Shown here piece by piece: positions 58,994 to 64,000 of a stretch of DNA of 64,000 bases. The stretch's first letter is position 1. The number at the start of each line of letters is the position of its first letter. A program made the translations under genes and the position numbers. The stretch lies in the NCBI GenBank assembly GCA_000349905.1, contig KB722736.1:3298754-3362753 (forward strand), written 5' to 3'. The notes below the pieces were generated by a model. That model was not told the DNA's origin. It saw only the letters and a program-made list of their open reading frames with translations, and did no database searches. This DNA is from Volvariella volvacea V23. Lineage: Eukaryota; Basidiomycota; Agaricomycetes; Agaricales; Pluteaceae.

Positions 58994-60510
58994 TTCTTTG
59001 ACGTGACAGGCGATTTGCTAGTCTCCTAGGGTGTTCAATGTACCTGACAGAGGGCGAAGGAATGAAGAAATCCGGACGGGGAATACAGAGAAAGGGTGTA
59101 TCGCAGTTTAAATGGAAGTTGAGATAAAAGGTGGGATGGGGATAAAGAACTGCGAGAAGGTGAACACTTCGTGTGGAGGGAAAGAGGAAGAGGTCCTGAT
59201 TCTACAACAAAGAGAATTGTCCCAGTAAAAGGAAATCCTTTGGAACAGGGGAAGTGTGCGTCCACGACGATTGGCCGATTGACGATTAGGGGGCACCGAA
59301 GCGGCGTTGAATGGCTGAAAGTATGGTATAAAGTTGATAGTTTCGAGAACGGAACGTAGAATGGGTCTGGAAGTGATTTTTCGTGGTAAGAAACGAAGTT
59401 AAAGTCAGGACCGAGCACAAGGTCAACTCGTGTCCTGGCTGAAAGGGCGCTGGAGAAGGGAGGAAGTCCTATATCGCAGGAGAACCTGAACAACCAAGTT
59501 CAAGTTGGAAGCCAATCTTGTACGTGTATCGTGCGGTCGCTTGTTGCGCGGCAAAACCACACTGCAAGTCCCTTTGGGAATGGAAACCGGTCCAATGGTG
59601 TAAAGGTTCGTTTTGGACGCTTACATCTCCTCAAGGCCGTAGCATTTCAAATTCAGGAACCCAAGCGGCTCTCCACCGGTCCTTTCTACGGGGTACTGCT
59701 TTCTTTGCTGCCTTACAGTGGTCAGAAATTCTATGCACGTAGCCGGACTCGACGGATTCTTCTCGCAATAACCATCCCTTCCAGAATGACACCACTTGGG
59801 TCCATTGGGAGCTGGGGTTGAACCATGTGAATTTCCAACACTCTGTCAGTCAAATGAGGTCAGAAGCACATCCTAAGAAGCCTTGAGGCATTCAAAATCA
59901 ACTCATGTACAAATAGATCCGTGATTCATCACATTTTGCAGGCATCTTCAATCCAAGTTCAGAGGTAGCCAGGCAGGAAGCGGCAGATATATTATGAGAG
60001 CAGCCTCGGCGTGTACGTAGAGAAAAACTGAAAAAGGTGTAATATACACTGTCCATGTGTATGGCTCAAATATTAATGTAAATCGAAAGCGAAAATAAAT
60101 CTAATGAATACCGAAGAAAGAAAAAAGAGGGAGGACAAACTGAGTGGTAGGGATATCGCGGCGGATCTCTCGTTTTTGAAACAACAAAGCATTGAGAAAA
60201 AAACAACTTCAACCCTCGCAACTTTTTATTCTTCATTCTCGTTCTGTGCGAATGCAAAATGTAAATAATAATGTGATAATACAACCAGATCGGCAAAAGG
60301 GAGAAAGAAAAGAGAAAATGTGAAAGCGGTCGAGCATGAGTCAAGCAAAGACCCAAACAACCTCCAGGACAAAGCAAAGTGCCACCTCCTCAAATCCCAG
60401 AGACGTCTTCTCCACCTCTATGAGGGCCCAAGTCCTATGAGCAACTGACAAGTATTTTTGCCATCCACCACTCAAGGGGTCATGACTATAAACACCTTCC
60501 GATAACCCAT
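58994..60510. other. intergenic, no gene seen
   Basis: 1.5 kb: upstream region of the coiled-coil gene and the 3' region of the nucleoporin gene. Purine-rich on the plus strand at 60060-60330 (A/G tracts, i.e. pyrimidine-rich on the coding strand of neighbours). No ORF with coding features. Confidence 0.4.
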
Positions 60511-63500
60511 TTACTTTGACTGCTGACCACTTCCGCTAGCTCCGAAACTGAATATCGATCCGCCAGCATTTGCTGTCGAAGGGAATCCAAACTGAGCCGG
60601 TGTCGGCCTGTTTGCACTAGCACCGGCGCCACCAAATGTCATTCCACCTGCCCCAGCGGTGCCTGTCGACCCAAATGAACTTGAACCAGCACCAAACGAG
60701 AATGGCGCTGAGCTTGCACCTGTACCTGCACCGGAAGCAGCGGGGGGATTGGTTCCAGAGCTGCTCGCGTTGCTCATCCCAAAACTGAACCCTGAACTTC
60801 CAGCAGGCTTGTTAGCGCCGAACGAGAAACCGATCTGCGGTTTAGCAGCCTCAGTGGACGGTGCTGAAGGGTTAGCGGGGGCGGATGTAGGCATTGGGTT
60901 CTGAGCGGATTGAGTAGAGCCAAAAGTGAATGCAGAAGGAGGAGCAGCGGAGGGAGCCTTAGGAGCGCTGAAGAAATTGCTGGGTGCCGCAGGATTTGTA
61001 GCAGGAGCACCACTACCTGACGCAACTTTGCTAGCATCCCCGGTGGTCATTCCGAAAGGATTCGCTACACTTGAACCAGCCGTAGAACCGAAAGCAGGTT
61101 GTGTGGTGCTACCAAATCCTGGGAATGCGGGAGCCGCAGGCTTAATGGCATCATTACTCTGAGTAGACGGAGCTGCACTCTTGCCAAAAGAGAATCCGGA
61201 TTGAGTAGCGCCAGGTGCCGTAGAACTGCCAAACGAGAATGATGGTTGCGCCTTGTTCGCGTCACTTGCACCACTACCAGTATTGCCAAACAACGGCTTA
61301 GGAGCCTCACTGCTGGCCGCTCCACTGAAGAGTGGCTTTGGAGCTTCACTGCTGGAAGCTGCACCACCAAACGTCATTGTCGGAGCCTCGCTGCCAGCTG
61401 CCGGCTTGGGAGCGCTAGCCCCAAACGTGAAAGGCGATCCACCAGCTGGTTTAGCACCGCCAAACGAGAATATGTTCTTATTCTCGCTAGTACCAGAAGC
61501 CGCAGATGCACCGCTAAATGTGAAAGTAGATTTCGGTGCTTCCGCAGCTTTAGTATCTGTGGGAGCGGATGGTGCAGCAGAAGGTGCAGCGGGCTGAGAA
61601 CCAAATGTAAATCCAGTTGAAGAAGGTGCCGATGGTGCCAATGGTGCCGCGGGCGCAGAGAAGTTGAATTTCACAGCTGGCGCACTAGATGAAGCCGCTG
61701 GTTGCGGGGCAGCAGGTAACGAGTGGGTGAATCCTGTAGGCTTTGCGCTATCAGCTGACGACGTTGGTTTGAAGCTAAAGGAGTTTGATTTGGGGGGTTC
61801 TGCGGCTGCTGGGGCTGAGGTGGTTGTTAGAGATGCAGGGATGGCAGTAGTGGGAGGTGCGGGTGCGGACGGTGCAGATGTAGGGAAATTAAACTTGAAC
61901 TGTGCTGAGCCTGTTCCAGATGGGGCAGCCGAAGTGGTACTAGAAGGCGTTGGTTGGGTAGGCACACTAGTGAAAGGTGAAGGGGTCGAAGTAGAACCTG
62001 CAGTAGGGCCGAATGAGAATGCGGGTGCCGCGGGTTTGTTGGCAGTATCCTGAGCAATTGGACCAATCCGAGAGAGTAGTGAACTTCCAGAGCCTGTGTT
62101 AGGCCTAGAGAAAGCGTCAGTTGCAGGGGCAGAAGGGGCAGAGGGTTTTGTTTCTGCAGAGCTAGCAGCACCAGTGTTGAATAATGAAGCAGGTGTTGCT
62201 GATGAAGCGGGTTGTCCAAAGGATATAGATGGCTTCACAGGAGGGGCAACAGGGCTTGGTCCAGTTGAAGCTTGTGGTGCAGAAGGCGGGAACGAAAATG
62301 ATGGCGTAGTGGAGGATCCTGATGTCACTGGTGCAGACGCAATGGATGGTGGAGCTGGGAAAGACAAGGCTGCAGGTGGTTTTGGTGGCTTCTTCTCATC
62401 TGAGGGCTTAGGTGGCGTGATGGTAATCGTTGGAATTGCCGCAGGTTTGGACTCGGGCGTTTTACCATCACTGGGTTTGGGCGCCCAACTGAAAATGGAA
62501 GTCTTGTCGGCGGCAGGCGGTACTTTAGCATCCGACGAAGGTGTGAAGGAGATGGCCGGAGGGGCAGCCGCGGCGGCGGCAGCAGCAGCTCGCTTCTCAT
62601 TCTCCTCTTTTTCTTTGGCCAATTTCTCAGCCTCAGTTTTCTTGCTAACTTCCCGCATTTTCATCATGGCCGATGCCTCCAAGTCTTGCTTTTCCCATTT
62701 GGAGAAAGTTCTGTGCCGGGGACCCACTTTGGGCGTAGTATTTGTTGCATCCGTTAAGCTAGGTGATATCGGTGAAGGTATAGGCATGGGGAAATTCGTC
62801 AGCACGGGTGTAACACGTGCAGAGGCAATACGTTTGCCACCCGAAACACTGGGTGCCTGTTGGAATGGGTTGAGTCGTAAGCCACTGGTGGTAGCCAATG
62901 AACGAGTAACGGGTTTGCCATATTTATCCTGCACCGACGCAGTTGAGCCAGTTGAAGGTACTCTGGAGATAGTGGATCTCCAGAGCAGGTCCTTGCCAAC
63001 GGGGGCCGGGTTATCCTGTAACAAATGTCTGAATTAATTGAGGTAAACACATAAATTGACATCACTGCGCACCTGAGGTTGAATGGATGCCCTGGCAGGC
63101 ACAGATGGTGAAGGTGAATCCTGCCACGCTAACAAATGTTGAGCTTTGGCATCCTTGTATTCTGCTTCCGTGAGCCATGTCTCGATGCAAACTTCAAGGT
63201 TTGCGTCACGATCAGGATGATGGGAGTCTTGGGGCTATAGTATGAGAAACAAGCCGTATTCAATGACTAAATTGTCCGCGTGTGTGATCAAACATGCACT
63301 GACCATGGGGAATTTTTGCCTTGCTTTCTTGACAAGTGCTTGGCGAAGGCGTTGACCGTTGGGACCTATCTTATACCTCACGCCACCACTTTCCCATTCT
63401 TCTCCAACCTGACGACGTCTACCGCGGACAGAAGGTGATTCCTCCAACGACAGATCCAGAACCTCATCATCTTCATCTGTACCAACGTATTCGACATTTT

Positions 63501-64000
63501 TCCTGCCTCGCTTCTTCCGAGAGCTATAGTTGACTTGGCCAGGTTCACTGGCATCTTCACTTTGCTCGTCTTCGAGGTCACGGTCGCGTTTTTTGCCCCG
63601 GTGACTTCCAACATCAGACTTTCGCTTTGAAACTGTTTGGCGTTTCCGTTGCCTGCGACGAGTTTTCAAAACATCCTCATATTCGGAGAAAAACCCTTCA
63701 TCTTCGTCATCACCGCCAAATGTCGAACCCGCTTCAGCGCGATCTCTCTTCTTTCCCCTTGCGATGACAGGAAGGTCTGCTACTTCATCTTCGAATTCAT
63801 CGTCGACATCCATTTCACCAGTAATGTAGGATGGCTTTTCAAGTGAAAATTTGCGAGCACGTTTATCTCTCGCACGCTTCCATTCAAGATCCTCGTCATC
63901 TACATCCTCTTCGTCCTCCATTACACGTTTGGAAACCCGAATAGGGGGGGTGAACCTTCTCTGGCTAACTCCATTTAGACCTCGATGACCATCATCCCGT
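60511..64000 (-). CDS. FG-repeat nucleoporin, NUP1-type (5' end outside window)
   Basis: The visible part begins within a basic-acidic N-terminal region (RRFTPPIRVSKRVMEDEEDVD), then AEAGSTFGGDDEDEGFFSEYE, VRYKIGPNGQRLRQALVKKA and, past introns, LEVCIETWLTEAEYKDAKAQHLL. A helical KKTEAEKLAKEKEENEKRA precedes a very long Ala/Pro/Ser-rich region. From about 62300 to 60520 it is studded with FG dipeptides, mostly FxFG (FSFG, FTFG) with some FGG/FGA, ending GSIFSFGASGSGQQSK. FxFG-rich, C-terminal FG placement and the basic N-terminus fit the nuclear-basket nucleoporins Nup1/Nup2/Nup153, which bind karyopherins. The exact orthologue cannot be settled without the 5' end. Confidence 0.75.

Noticed and set aside
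1..64000. Search for transposons, CRISPR arrays, prophage or rRNA
   Set aside because: No transposase or integrase frames, terminal repeats, spaced repeats or rRNA-like sequence were seen.

Overview
The window comes from a filamentous basidiomycete, most likely an Agaricomycete. Nearly every gene is interrupted by introns of about 50-60 nt with GT...CTRAY...AG signals, and some exons are very small. Genes sit close together on both strands. An AA14-type lytic polysaccharide monooxygenase, the wood-decay auxiliary enzyme family typical of Agaricomycetes, points the same way. I recognise about 27 protein-coding loci, and all the identifiable ones are chromosomal. I found no phage, plasmid, transposon, rRNA, tRNA or CRISPR features. 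One assembly gap of 100 N lies at 15421-15520.

Left part, 1-26046: mostly housekeeping genes, with a striking RNA polymerase I theme. The largest Pol I subunit RPA190 runs off the left edge. An AP-1 accessory LAA2-like gene stands head to head with the Pol I core factor subunit RRN11. An F-box gene follows, with what looks like a broken 5' portion, then a small unknown gene. YIH1/IMPACT (inhibitor of GCN2) and ATG29 (autophagy initiation) are divergent, and DDI1 (ubiquitin-shuttle protease) and SPT3 (SAGA) come next. The lipin phosphatase PAH1 and the complex I subunit NDUFB9 follow, NDUFB9 being divergent from the Pol I factor RRN3.

Middle part, 26047-42563: accessory metabolism. A secretory island holds an AA14 LPMO with a hydrophobic, GPI-like tail and two tandem paralogous secreted phytase-like/esterase-like proteins. 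Next comes a compact four-gene block that looks like a small catabolic cluster: flavin monooxygenase, Zn2Cys6 regulator, succinate-semialdehyde-dehydrogenase-type ALDH and a fumarylacetoacetate-hydrolase-family enzyme.

Right part, 42564-64000: housekeeping again. It holds the septation-initiation component cdc14 (the Sid1 partner), COA3, an unknown four-helix membrane protein, the 2-oxoglutarate oxygenase TPA1/OGFOD1, a two-RRM nucleolar NOP13-like protein, a tail-anchored coiled-coil protein and an FG-nucleoporin of the NUP1 type whose 5' end lies beyond the window.

The most unusual signals are in gene structure rather than in a new system. RPA190 has three consecutive micro-exons of 14, 18 and 21 nt that carry the catalytic NADFDGDEMN loop. 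The ALDH has a 7-nt micro-exon. Two introns are of GC-AG type with the same GCGAGT donor. The N-gap inside DDI1 appears to have a true length of zero.
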